From assembly GCF_902686445.1 (NCBI RefSeq), contig NC_062213.1, forward strand, positions 136,050,491-136,114,490: a DNA stretch of 64,000 nucleotides. Direction: 5' to 3'. The notes under the pieces are model-generated. The model was not told where the DNA came from, did not search any database, and saw only the letters and a program-made list of their open reading frames with translations. Position numbers and translations under genes: made by a program. Positions 49,459 through 61,956 of this stretch are shown here, in pieces. This stretch comes from Sciurus carolinensis. Its lineage: Eukaryota; Chordata; Mammalia; Rodentia; Sciuridae. The number at the start of each line of letters is the position of its first letter. Positions within the stretch are counted from its first letter, which is position 1.

Positions 49459-50395
49459 ATGAGAAAAAAAGGGAAGAAAATGCCCCAAACAAATCTAGAT
49501 GTTACATCAATAAAATCCAATGAAGCATGGCAGAAGAAATGACAGAAAGGGAGTTCAGAATGTACATAATTAAAATGATCAGGGAAGCAAACGATGAGAT
49601 GAAAGAGCACATGCAGGCATTGAATGATGAGGTGAAAGAGCAAATGCAGGCATTGAATGATCACACCAATCGACAGTTAAAAGAGCAAATACAGGAAGCA
49701 AAAGATCATTTCAATAAAGAGTTAGAGATATTGAAAAAAAAAAACCAAACAGAAATCCTTGAAATGAAGGAAACAATAAATAAAATTAAGAACTCCATAG
49801 AAAGCATAACCAATAGAATAGAACACCTGGAATACAGAACCTCAGATATTGAAGACAAAATATTTAACCTTGAAAACAAAGTTGACCAAACAGAGAAGAT
49901 GGTAAGAAATCATGAACAGAATCTCCAAGAACTAGGGGGTATCAAAAAGGCCAAATTTAAGAATTATTGGGATTGAGGAAAGCTCAGAGAAACAAACCAA
50001 AGGAATGAACAATCTACTCAATGAAATAATATCAGAAAATTTCCCAAATCTGAAGAATGAGATGGAAAATCAAGTACAAGAGGCTAAAGAACTCCAAATA
50101 CACAAAATTACAGCAGACCCACACCAAGGCACATTTTAATGAAAATCCCTAACATACAAAACAAAGACAGAATTTTAAAGGCTGTGAGAGAAAAAACCAA
50201 ATTACATTCAGGGGGAGACCAATATGGATATCAGCAGATTTTTCAATCCAGACCCTAAAAGCTAGAAGGACCTGGAACAACATTTTTCAAGCCCTGAAAG
50301 AAAATGGATGCCAACCAAGAATCTTATACCCAGCAAAACTTACCTTCAAATTTGACGATGAAATAAAATCCTTCCATGATAACAAAAGCTAAAAG
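49459..50395 (+). pseudogene. L1 copy 2 ORF1 remnant
   Basis: An ATG at 49459 (MRKKGKKMPQTNLDVTSIKS) frameshifts before MAEEMTEREFRMYIIKMIRE at 49527, which stays open to 49976 through the coiled coil. Only two 33-bp units are present (49593-49625 and 49626-49658: DEMKEHMQALN, DEVKEQMQALN). A deletion near 49940 (QELGGIKKAKFKNYWD) breaks the RRM-like domain. Decayed C-terminal sequence runs to about 50390. Confidence 0.88.
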
Positions 50396-50570
50396 AATTT
50401 ACAAAAAGAAGTCCAGCATTACAGAACATTCTCAGCGAAATATCCATGAGGAAGAGATGAAAAAAGAAGGAAATCAGCAAAGGGAGGAATTATCCTAAAG
50501 GAATTGTCAAATAAAGGAGGAAACAAGTCATGTCAAAAAAATTAAATGAATTAAAAAAATAGCTAAAGGA

Positions 50571-53500
50571 CCAGGAATACAAATCATATCTCAATAATAA
50601 CCCTGAATGTTAATGGCCTGAACTCATCAATCAAAAGATATAGACTGACAGATTGGATTAAAAAGAAAGATCCAACAATATGTTGCCTGCAAGAGACTCA
50701 CCTCATAGAAAAAGATACCCATAGACTAAAGGTGAAAGGATGGGGAAAAACATACCATGCACATGGACTCTGTAAAAAAGCTGGGGTATCCATCCTCATT
50801 TCAGATAATGTGGACTTCAAGCCAAAGTAAGTCAGAGGGGATAAAGAAGGACATTTCATACTGCTTAAGGGAAGCATAAATCAGCAAGACATAACAATCA
50901 TAAACATCTATGCCCCAAACAGTGGCTTGTCCATGTACGTCAAACAAATCCTTCTCAACTTCAGAAGACAAATAGACCATAACACAATAATACTAGGTGA
51001 TTTTATCACACCTCTCTCACCACTGGACAGATCTTCCAAACAAAAATTGAACAAAGAAACCATAGATCTCAATAACACAATCAATAATTTAGACTTAAAG
51101 AACATTTATACAATATACCATCCAACCAAGAGCGAATACACTTTCTTCTCAGCAGCACATGGATCCTTCTCTAAAATAGACCATATATTATGCCACAAAG
51201 CTAATGTTAGCAAATACAAGAAGATAGAGACATTACCTTGTATTCTATCAGAACATAATGGATTGAAGTTAGAAATAAATGAAAGAGTAAAAAACAGAAA
51301 CTACTCCAACACCTGGAGATTAAACAATATGCTATTATATGATGAATGGATAACAGAAGATATCAGGAAGGAAATTTAAAAATTCTTAGAGGTAAACGAG
51401 AACAAAGAAACATCATATCAAAATCTCTGGGACACTGTGAAAGCAGTACTTAGAGGAAAATTTATTTCATGGAGCACATTCAATAAAAGAAGTAAAACTC
51501 AACAAATAAACGACCTAAAACTACAGCTCAAAGAAAAAGAAGAACAGACCAACACCAAAAGTAGTAGAAGACAGGAAATAGTTAAACTCAGAGCTGAAAT
51601 CAACGAAATTGAAACAAAAGAAACAATACAAAAAATTGACAAAATAAATAGTTAGTTCTTCGAAAAAATAAACAAAATTGATAAACCTTTAGCCACCCTA
51701 ACAAAGAGAAGACGAGAGAAAACCCAAATCATTAAAATTCGGAATGAACAAGGAAATATCACAACAGACACGACTGAAATACAAAACATAATTAGAAGCT
51801 ATTTTGAAAATCTATACTCCAAAAAAACAGAAAACCTTGAAGACATCAACAGGTTTCTAGAGACATATGAATTGCCTAAACTGAACAAGGAGGACATGCA
51901 CAATTTAAATAGACCAATTTCAAGTAGTGAAATAGAAGAAGTCATCAAAAGCCTACCAACAAAGAAAATTCCGGGACCAGATGGGTTCTCAGTCAAGTTC
52001 TACAAAACCTTTAAAGAAGAAGTCAGTCCAATACTTCTCAAAGTACTCCATAAAATAGAAGAGTAGGGAACCCTCCCAAACTCGTTCTATGAAGCCAATA
52101 TCACCCTGATACCTAAACCAGAGAGAGACACATCGAGGAAAGAAAATTTCAGACCAAAATCCTTAATGAACATCGATGCTAAAATTCTCAACAAAATTTT
52201 AGCAAATCGCATACAAAAACATATTAAAAAGATAGTGCACCATGATCAAGTGGGTTTTATCCCAGGGATGCAAGGTTGGTTCACCATCAGGAAATCAATA
52301 AATGTCATTCACCATATCAATAGACTTAAAGTCAAGAATCACATGATTATTTCAATAGATGCAGAAAAAGCATTTGATAAAATGCAGCACCCCTTCACGC
52401 TCAAAACACTAGAAAAAATTGGGATAGTGGGAACATTCCTTAACATTGTAAAGGCCATCTATCCTAAGCCCATGGCTAATATCATTCTAAATGGTGAAAA
52501 ACTGAAAGCATTCCCCCTAAAAACTGGAACAAGGCAGGGATGCCCTCTTTCACCACTTCTATTCAACATTGTCCTTGAGACTCTAGCCAGAGCAATTAGA
52601 GAGACCAAGGAAATTAAAGGGATACCAATAGGAAAAGAAGAACTCAAACTATCCCTATTTGCTGATGACATGATTATATATTTAGAGGAACCAGGAAATT
52701 CCACCAGAATTAATATTTTCAAAATGGCCATACTACCCAAAGTGCTATACAGATTCAATGCAATTCCAATTAAAATCCTAATGACGTACCTTACAGAAAA
52801 AGAGCAAGCAATTATGAAATTCATCTGGAAGAATAAACCCAGAATAGCTAAAGCAAACCTTAGCAGAAAGAGTGAAGCAGGGGGTATCGCAATACCAGAT
52901 CTTCAACTCAAAGCAATAGTAAGAAAAACGGCATGATATTGGTACCAAAATAGACAGGTAGATCAAGGTACAGAATAGAGGACATGGACACAAACCCAAA
53001 TAAATACAATTTTCTCAGACTAGACAAAGGGGCCAAAAATATGCAATGGAGAAAAGATAGCCTCTTCAACAAATGGTGTTGGGAAAATTGGAAATCCGTA
53101 TGCAACAGAATGAAACTAAACCCATATCTCTCACCATGCATGAAACTAAACTCAAAATGGATTAAGGACCTCAGAATCAGACCAGAGACTCTGCAGATTA
53201 TAGAAGAAAAAGTATGTCCAGATCTTCAACATGTCGACTTAGGACCAGACTTCCTCAACAGGACTCCCATAGCACAAGAAATAAAAGCAAGAATCAATAA
53301 CTGGGATAGATTCAAACTAAAAAGCTTTCTCTCAGCAAAGGAAACTATCAGCAATGTGAAGAAAGAGCCTACAGAGTGGGAGAAAATCTTTGCCAATCAT
53401 GCTTCAGACAGAGCACTAATCTCCAGAATCTTTAAAGAACTCAAAAAAACTCTACACCAAGAATGTAAATAATCCAATGGACAAATGGGCTAAGGAAATG

Positions 53501-53942
53501 AATAGACACTTCACAGAAGAAGATCTATAAGAAATCAACAAACATATGGAAAAATGTTCAACATCTCTAGTAATAAGAGAAATGCAAATCAAAACCACCC
53601 TAAGATTCCATCTCGCCCCAATTAGAATGGTGATTATCAAGAATACAAGCAACAATAGGTGTTGGCGAGGATGTGGGGAGAAAGGTACACTCATACATTG
53701 CTGGTGGGGCTGCAAATTAGTGCAGCCACTCCGGAAAGCAGTGTGGAGATTCCTTAGAAAACTTGGAATGGACCCAGCATTTTACCCAGCTATCCCACTC
53801 CTTGGTCTATACCCAAAGGACTTAAAATCAGCATACTACAGAGATACAGCCACATCAATGTTCATAGCTGCTCAATTCACAATAGCCAGATTGTGGACCA
53901 ACCTAGATGCCCTTTAGTTGATGAATGGATAAAGAAACTGTA

Positions 53943-53990
<48 letters not shown>

Positions 53991-54105
53991 TGGAATATTA
54001 CTCAGCCATAAAGAATGATAAAATTATGGCATTTGCAGGCAAATGGATGAAATTGGAGAATATCATGCTAAGTGAGATAAGCCAATCTCAAAAAACCAAA
54101 GGACG
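50571..54105 (+). pseudogene. L1 copy 2 ORF2 remnant with internal deletion
   Basis: The expected ATG is replaced by AGG (aaggaccaggaatac, where copy 1 has aaatgactgggaatac). Endonuclease pieces lie at about 50571-50828 and 50927-51379. RT pieces follow at 51872-52066 and 52166-52936, with FADD at 52658-52669. C-terminal pieces are at 52984-53472 and 53546-53917. At about 52706 the sequence jumps from EEPGNSTR directly to [20 protein letters not shown], skipping 93 codons that copy 1 retains, with the frame kept. Confidence 0.92.
53944..53988. repeat. TA expansion inside L1 copy 2 ORF2
   Basis: About 45 bp of alternating TA at the WYIYTMEYYSA codons, the longest of the three expanded copies in the window. 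Confidence 0.95.
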
Positions 54106-54391
54106 AATGATATTGCTAATAAGTGGATGATGACACATAATGGGGGGTGGGAGGTGTTAGTGTTAGGTAGGGTTAGTGTTAGGATTAGGGAGGGGGGCAA
54201 GAATGGAGGAAGGAAGGACTGTATAGAGGGAAAAGAGGGGTGGGTGGGGTGGGGGAAGGGAAAAAATAACAGAATGAATCAAACAACATTACCCTATGTA
54301 AATTTATGAATACCCAAATGGTATGCCTTTACGCCATGTTCAAACAGAGAAACAACATGTATCCCATTTGTTTACAATAAAAAAAAACAAA
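54106..54391 (+). other. L1 copy 2 3'UTR with telomere-like tract
   Basis: 54150-54205 reads as GTTAGTGTTAGG / TAGGGTTAGTGTTAGG-like words followed by a G run. The element ends gtatcccatttgtttacaat plus A-rich tail. Confidence 0.87.
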
Positions 54392-54404
54392 AAACTGTTT
54401 TTCT
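54392..54404. repeat. Target-site duplication of L1 copy 2, right
   Basis: AAACTGTTTTTCT, imperfect partner of 47961-47973. Confidence 0.75.
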
Positions 54405-54602
54405 CTGTTTCCATTATGCAATTTGAAGAAAAAATCTTGTAAGTAAGACCACAAAGACTTTTGAGGAATTTCCTTGATGAGAACTACAGCAATTCATTTA
54501 TAGAATCTTGAGTAATGTCATGCATAGTGTCTACACCTGGTGAAATTTCTGGTTGGAAATACATATTTTGAAAGACAGCATACATTTAGGTCTTTATTCT
54601 TT

Positions 54603-55374
54603 TCTTTAACTTATTTTTTAAAATTAAAACTTTTTTCATACATGTATGTAGGGTAATAATATCTGTCTCATTTCACTGTCCTTCCAATCCCCACTTCCCC
54701 AGCTCCTTTCACTCCCCTCTGCATAATCAAAAGTTCCTTCATTCTTCCCTACCCACCACCCCCACTATGGATCAGCATTTGCTTATTAGAGAAAACATTT
54801 GGTCTTTGGTTTTTGGAATTGACTTATTTCACTTAGCATGATATTCTTTAGTTTCATCCATTTACTGACAAATGCCATAATTCCATTCTTCTTTAAGACT
54901 GAGTAATATTCCATTGTCTATATGTACCACATTTTCTTTATCCATTCATCTGTTGAAGGGCATCTAGGTTGGTTCCAGAGTTTAACTATTATGAATTGAA
55001 CTGCTATAAACATTGATGTGGCTGCATCACAGTAGTATGCTGATTTTAAGTCCTTTGGGTATAAACTGAGGAGTGGGATAGCTGGATCAAATTGTGGTTC
55101 CATTCAAAGTTTTCTGAGGAATCTCCATACTGCTTTCTAGAGTGGTTGCACCAATTTGCAGTCCCACCAACAAGTATGAATATACCTTTTCCCCCACATC
55201 CTTGCCAACACTTATTATTGCTTATATTCTTGATAATTACCATTCTGACTGGAGTGAGATTAAATCTTAGTTTTGTTTTGCATTTTTCTAATTGTAAGAG
55301 ATGAGGAACATTTTTTCATGTGTTTTTTGATCGATTGTATTTCTTCTTCTGTGAGGTATCTGTTCAGTTCCTTA
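54603..55374 (-). mobile_element. 5'-truncated LINE-1, older subfamily
   Basis: Minus-strand L1 tail: 3'UTR, then the ORF2 C-terminus ([20 protein letters not shown] at 55103; NNKCWQGCGGKGIF near 55220). A 16-bp direct repeat TAGGTCTTTATTCTTT lies at 54587-54602 and 55375-55390, fixing both ends. It lies in the same CLCA4-like intron as copy 2. Confidence 0.92.
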
Positions 55375-55741
55375 TAGGTCTTTATTCTTTGGTTTCAGAA
55401 TCCATACATTGCATTCTTAGTTGGGGTTAATTAGGAAGGAAATTTTAGCAATGTCTATGCCATGTTGAAGAGATCTCTTACATTTACTCTTCACAACTTT
55501 TTTGGGGTAATATATTTTACCTTTTTTCTTCTTACTCCTACTGAAGTTCTTTCTTTTTTTTCTCCTCCCATAAAATTCTTAGGATAACACATAGATGGAA
55601 AGAAAATTCTATTTTACTATAATTTTGAACATGATATCATTACTGGCACACAGACATTTAAAAATTACATTTATGGCATTACACAATTTATTTTTATGTT
55701 CTGAAAATTTTTTGAAAGAAATCTAAAAGCTGATTGCTTTC

Positions 55742-55955
55742 ATGTGCATTTCCTGGAATACTGAGATAGGCCATTTTGGAATAACTGTCCACTGTGAAAC
55801 TTCTAATCAGTGTTCCATTGGGATCCCAGAGAGAAATACTAGGAGACTGATTATCCTGTGATGAGAAAGAATGAGTCCTTTCCCACTGTGCTATCAATTA
55901 TTACAGAACCATTCATCCAGGGGTGTTTGTTCAGTGTTAATCACTTACTTTCAAG
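55742..55955 (-). pseudogene. CLCA4: CLCA4-like pseudogene exon (LESKGLTL…IPGTAK region)
   Basis: The acceptor tattttaacag precedes 55955. It reads QLESK, TGA stop (55943-55941; Gly in the family), then [16 protein letters not shown] and [13 protein letters not shown] two-base loss at about 55856 removes part of the Trp codon and shifts to [20 protein letters not shown] then [18 protein letters not shown]. The expected donor after this point reads GA instead of GT, so it appears lost. This is among the clearest of the six exons. Confidence 0.92.
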
Positions 55956-56379
55956 CTGTTAAAATACATTTTAGTAATTAATGATCACAGAAGAGAATAC
56001 GATTTTCTTTTTAAGATGGTTCTAATTTGAGAGCAAGCTTACATATTACCTACAACCTTAGACTTGTGATCTTTCTAAAGCTGATTGGAATGTGAGAATT
56101 GTCAGAAAGCACAGCAATATATAAATAAATGGTCCGAGTAAAGAATAGAGTGTATTGAAGGTCTTATAGCAGAGAATGGGTTTTGCAGTTGGAAATATAG
56201 CCCTATTATTTCAGAGTTGTCTTGGAAAATACCCCACCCAAAGGCTTTTGCATTAAAGATGCTATAACAATAGAAAATAATTAGCTCTAGGGTGTGTGTT
56301 TGTGTGTGTTTGCACTAACCCTTGTTTGTACATCTTCATGACTAAAGAAAATACATATTGGTGTATAGAGTAATTTTTT

Positions 56380-56575
56380 TTTTTTTGGTATTGGAGATTG
56401 AACTCAGGGCACTTAACCACTGAGTCACATCCCAGTCCTTTGTTATTTTTTTATTTTGAGTCAGGGTCTCTCTAAGGGCCTCACTAAATTCCTGAGCCTG
56501 ACTTTGAACTTGTGATCCTCCTACCTCAGTCTCCTGAGCCGCTGGTATTACAGGTGTGCACCACAGCACCCAGCT
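56380..56575 (-). mobile_element. B1-like/ID dimeric SINE, reverse orientation
   Basis: Plus strand has a T-run, then ttggtattggagattgaact … gagtcagggtctctctaagg … ctgagccgctggtattacag, ending cacccagc. Same family as 24484-24690. Confidence 0.88.
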
Positions 56576-56901
56576 GGATGGAGTATTTAAGTAGAGACAG
56601 TGAGAGGGGATCTCAACACAAAAAAGGAAGATTAGTATATAACTGGGACAATTTCACAGTGGTCTTTTCTTGATTTGAGATCTTAATTTTTCACACATGA
56701 CAGAGTGAGTAGTCCCTGGGTAATAAGTATGTTCAGGAAAAGGACAAATAGGGCAAACTTATATCTATGTAAGTTGGAATCCTGAGAGGAAAGAAAATGA
56801 GAGATGGAACCTTTCTCTGAAAGAAGCTTTGAAGAAAGTTTTTCAAAAACTTTGCAGATAATCCTTAGTCAGATAAGTCACTTTATCCACTGACCAAGAA
56901 G

Positions 56902-57156
56902 ATGTTTCCTAGAATGGTGTCATTTAAGGAACAGTGGGAAGAGCCACTTCTATTCCAACTTAGTCCTAAACCCACCTTGACTCCATTTCTGAAGGAAGTG
57001 AGTGAATTTCTCCATTCAAACATCAATGATTCAACAAAAATCTCAGTCTTCTATAAAGTCCTTGAGTGGACAAAATATTATCAAGTTAAATATGAATGTG
57101 AACAACTTTTAGACTTCTATCAGGTTGCTAATAAAGGGCAGGCTCTGGCTCTATAG
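56902..57156 (+). other. Unrecognised 84-codon open frame
   Basis: A plus-strand open frame with fairly even amino-acid composition (MFPRMVSFKEQWEEPLLF…). It sits inside the large intron between CLCA4-like exons, antisense to them. I recognise no family, see no splice context and no repeat signature. It may be chance, or an exon fragment of something else. Listed for completeness only. Confidence 0.15.
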
Positions 57157-57876
57157 TAGTATTTAGGGAGGATAACCCAGTGAAGTGTGGAGTGTAGCTT
57201 TCCTTCCGTATTCCACCTGCCAGCATTCAAGTACAAGTTCTCATCAACTTATATGCTATTATAAGAGATATGTAGTTGGCCACCACACTTCCCAAAGCCC
57301 TACTAATCACATATATGAATTCAGATTTATCTTGCAAAATTTTGATCCATTTTGTTATTTTCTGATTTAAGAGACAGTCATAGGCATTCCAAAGGAGGGC
57401 AACAAAACATTCTTCCTACCCCTTACACTACCTTTAAGAACTCCATTCCTAAGACTTTGAGTACCTTCTTTATGTAAATATCTCCTTTCTAGCTGATTCT
57501 TCATATTCTGCTCCTATACTTTTAATTTCTTCTGAAGGATTTCATTGAATGTTCCATTAGCCAGCCAAAGTTATCAAAGATAAGACAGAACACAATAAAA
57601 TAAAAATCTACTTCTTTGCTTCTCAATTCAGACAGTATCATCATTCTTTATTTAGAACAGTTGAAAACCTCAGAATGACCTGTATTTTCCTTCAGTTTTA
57701 CCTCCCTTGACAACCAGGTACATCTCTAAACCAATTTGTAGAACAGATTTCAGGGTAAATTTACAGACGGATTTCCAAATTAATCTGTGCCTGTTCAAAG
57801 TCTGTATCCTAGAGTATCTGTCTCTTCATTGTTGAGAGGAAGAAAATAGTTTTAGTTAAGTGATCATGGCAAGGTT

Positions 57877-59268
57877 TTTTTTTTTACAGACTTCATTTTG
57901 ATTCACTGTCCACAAATGGTGTACAACTTTTCATTTCTATGGCTGTACACAATGTAGATTCACACCATTTGTGTAATCATACATGTACATAGGATAATAA
58001 TGTCTGTCTCTGTCCACTATCTTTCCTTCACCCACCCCCTCTCACCCCATTTCCCTCTATACCATCCAAAGTTCCTCCATTCTTCTTACCCCTCCTGTAA
58101 TGTATTATCATCCACTTATTGGAGAAAATATTTGGCTTTGGTTTTTTGGGATTGACTTATTTCACTTAGCATGATATTCTCCAACTCCATCCATTTACCT
58201 ACAAATGCCAAAATTTTATTCTTCTTTATGACTGAATAGTATTCCATTGTGTATATATATCACTGTTTCTTTATCCATTCATCTGTTGAAGGACATCTAG
58301 TTTGGTTCCTCACAGTTTAGCTACTGTGAATTAAGCAGCTATAAATATTGATGTGACTGTGTTACTGTAGTATGCTTATTTTAAGTCCTTTGAGTATAAA
58401 CCTAGGAGTGGGATAGCTGGGTCAAATGGTTCCGTTCCATGTTTTCTGAGGATTCTCCACACTGCTTTCCAGAGTAACTGCACCAATCTGCAATCCCACC
58501 AGCAATGTATGAATGTGCCTTTTTCCCCACATCCATGCCAACACTTATTATTGCTTGGGTTCTTGATAATAGCCATTCTAATTAGAGTAAGATGAAATCT
58601 TAGAGTTGTTTTAATTTGCATTTCTCTAATTACTAGAGATGATGAGCACTTTTTCATGTATTTGTTGATCACCTGTATATCTTCTTCTGCAAAGTGTTTG
58701 CCAGTTCCTTAGCCCATTTATTGATTGGATCTTTATATTTTTGGTATAAAGTTTTTAAAGTTCTTTATAAATTTTGGGAGATTAGTGCTCTGTCTGAAGT
58801 GCGTGTGGAAAAGATTTTCTCCCACTCTGTAGGCTCTCTTTTCACATTATTTATTGTTTCCTTTGATGGGAAAAAGCTTTTTAGTTTGAATTCATACTAT
58901 TTATTGATTCTTGCTTTTATTTCTTGTGCTCTGGGAGTCTTGTTAAGGAAGTTTGGTCCTAAGCCAACATGATGAAGATTCAGGGCTACTTTTTCTTCTA
59001 TTTGGTGAAAGGTCTAAGGTCTTAATTCCTAGATCCTGATCCATTTCGAGTTGAGTTTTGTGCAGGGTGAGAGATAGGGGTTTAATTTCGTTTTGCTGCA
59101 TATGGATTTCCAGTTTTGTCAGCACCATTTATTGAAGAGGCTATCTTTTCTCCATTGTATGTTTTTGGCACCTTTATCTAGCATAAGGTAACTGTACTTA
59201 TGTGGGTTTGTCTCTGTGTCCTCTATTCTGTACCTTTGGTCTACCTGTCTAATTTGGAACCAATACCA
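57877..59268 (-). mobile_element. 5'-truncated LINE-1, older subfamily
   Basis: A T-run at 57877 marks the poly-A tail of a minus-strand L1. The 3'UTR is followed by the ORF2 C-terminal region (58672-58376: [34 protein letters not shown]) up to about 59268. The short repeat ATGGCAAG at both edges may be the remains of its target duplication. Confidence 0.85.
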
Positions 59269-59579
59269 CGATGGCAAGTTTTAATGTAGGCTGTGATTTG
59301 ATGAACTAGAAGATGGGATACATTAACTTTGGCATAAAATGACATGATATAGATTTGATAAGAGTGGGTATGGCAAGAAATCGATTTTTGTAAGACATTT
59401 TGAAGAAACAATCTTTGTTGACATTTGTACACATCATGTACATGAACAAAGAAGAATCAATGTTACACAAAGATTTTGAATCTAAGTGACAATGATGATA
59501 CTATTAAGACACATATGTTGAGAAAAGGAGTTGAATTCAGAAGAAGGGATAAAATAAGAAGGTAGCTGGACTGCTAGAA

Positions 59580-60970
59580 GAAAACAGGGTTAACCCTCCA
59601 ACATATTGGCATGGGAACTGACTTCCCTAAGAAGACTCCTAAAACTCAAGAAATAAATCCAAGGAATTAGTGGAATGGCATCAAATTTAAAAGCTCTGTA
59701 TGGCAAAGGGAATGATTAAAACCATGAAGAGAGAGCCTACAGAATGTGATCAAGATCTTTGACAGCTACTCCTTTGACAGGGAATTAATATTCAGAATAC
59801 ATAAAGAACTCCAAAAACTTAATAAAACAAAACCAGATAACCCAATCAATAAAGGGACAAAAGAACTAAATAAGCATTTCTTAAAAGAAGAAATACAAAT
59901 TACCAACAAACATATGTGTAAAATGTTCAACTTCCTTAACAATCAGAGAAATGCAAATCAAAATTTCAGTGAGATTTCTTCTCACTACAGTCAGAATCAT
60001 AATTTATCAAGAATACAAATACTAATAAATGCCAGCAAGGATATTGGGGGAAAGGTACATACTCTTGCATTGTTGGTGGGACTGCAAATTAGTACCTCTC
60101 TGGAAAGTATATGAAGATTTCTTAAAAAATAAAAATGGCACTACCATATGATCCAGCTAACCCATTCCTTGGTATTTATCCAAAAGAACTAAAATAGCAT
60201 ACTATAGTGATACAATCATATCAATATTTATAGCAGTGCAACTCACAATAGCCAAGTTATGCAGCCAGCTTGGTCCTTCAATAGATGAATGGATTAAAAT
60301 ATGATATATGTACATATACACACACAATGGCATTTTACCCAGTCATAAAGAAGAATGAAATTATTGTATTTGCTAGTAAATGTATGGAACTGGAGAATAT
60401 CATGTTAATTGAAATAAGCCAGACTCAGAAAATCAAGGGTCAAATGTTTTCACTCATATGCAGAAGCTAGAGCAAAGTAAGGGGAAATAAATCAGAAGAT
60501 AAGATATAAGAATAAAGGGTTACCCTATGTACTTGTATGATAAATGGTATGACTCTACTTCATGTACAACCAGAGAAATAAGTTTTACCCCATTTGTTTA
60601 CAATGAATTAAAATAAATAAATTTTTAAAAAAGAATAAGGGAAGAGCAGTGGAGTAGAAGGAGACTGGAAGGGAGAGAAGAGTGGGGAAGGGGAGGAAAT
60701 GTAGAATGAATTTGACAAAATTATGCTATGTGCATATGTAAATATACTACAGTGAATTACACCTTTATTCATATCTGTAAAGCACCAATTAATAGAAGGA
60801 AGACAAGTAGAAGAGTATAGGCAGGGGAATAAGGGTAGGAAAAGGCGGAGGGAAAGAGGAAGACTGGGGACTGAAATGGAGCAAATTAAATCCCATGCAT
60901 GTATGATTATATCAAAATGAACTCAACTATTATAACTACAATGCAAAAGCATAAAAAACAAAAAAAATCT
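59580..60970 (+). mobile_element. Older LINE-1 tail, plus strand
   Basis: Decayed ORF2 C-terminal coding sequence (59746-60114: IFDSYSFDRELIFRIHKELQ, NNQRNANQNF) is followed by a 3'UTR-like part ending near 60625. A second 3'UTR-like stretch (60640-60970: tgtagaatgaatttgacaaa … ttataactacaatgcaaaag) follows. This is either one long old 3'UTR or two overlapping insertions. Confidence 0.75.
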
Positions 60971-61956
60971 AGTTGGAAAAATGGTTGAAGAGTCAAGAGA
61001 AAGAACTATGATAATAGATAAGTAATGATTATTGACTAATTCCTGCTTAATTTATTTTTCAAGATATATTCCTTCCATTTCCAACATAAGTTGTTGAGTT
61101 CAGTTGTATAACTGAATCTATTTCACAATTGGCAAGGACTGAGGTGGGTGGAGAACTTGGAAGCAGGAGATTTTCTAGCAAATTCTTAGAATAATGGACT
61201 AATCTAACTTTAGGAATAAAAATTTGACATTGTTAGGTTTTGATGTTATTTCTTAAACTAAACAGTCTTAGAAAAAAAATCTGTCAGTACTGTTTATTCA
61301 CACATGTTCTTTAAATTTATATATTCTTTCTTGATCATAAGTAAATGGACTAGAAATTCACAATCTTCTCATTTTTTTTGTTCCTAAAGTTTAAAAGTTT
61401 GTGATGAATCTCCAGGAATTTTACATAGAAACATCATATAGTTTTACATTCCAAATGAGGAACTGAGACACTGAGAGCTTAAGAGATTTTTTTCCCTAGT
61501 ATCTGAATTCATATTATACCTTACTGCTACTAATTTGATTATCTGAAAATCTGGGGTTTGCATCAGTGCTGAAATACAGAAGATACTTCCTTAATTACCT
61601 GTCCATAAAAATGGAAATTAAAGTCAACATTTAGAAAAAATATAGTAAAACAATTTTATGCAATTGTTTATTAACTGATAAATAAATCTATCTATATCAT
61701 TAAAACAGTTTCAGACATACTTTTCTTGTGTAACTTGATTTCTTCTTTCAATTCATTTACTATTGTCTTTATACATATAAACCCATTTTATCACATAATT
61801 GGAAGTGTTGTATATAAAGAAAATTTCAATACTGAAGTTTTGATTTTTAATAAAGATTTACTATGATAAAAATATAAGACTCAAAACATAATTATCAAAT
61901 TATTTTTTCATTTATGTCTAAGCATAAGGATGAAACCAAGGAGTGGAAACTCTGAC
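60971..61956. other. Intronic A+T-rich DNA
   Basis: No repeat or coding feature recognised between the L1 tail and the CLCA4-like exon. Confidence 0.5.

Larger units (their letters stand above)
47974..54391 (+). mobile_element. Full-length LINE-1 (copy 2) in CLCA4-like intron
   Basis: Starts with a G run and tttttcaagatggcggactag, passes a 5'UTR, ORF1, ORF2 and 3'UTR, and ends in an A-rich tail at 54391. An imperfect 13-bp duplication flanks it. It is closely related to copy 1 along its whole length but carries an internal in-frame deletion in ORF2, and both ORFs are broken. It lies antisense to the CLCA4-like gene. Confidence 0.94.

Noticed and set aside
56342..56569. 75-codon minus-strand open frame
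   Set aside because: Translation of the B1-like/ID SINE at 56380-56575.
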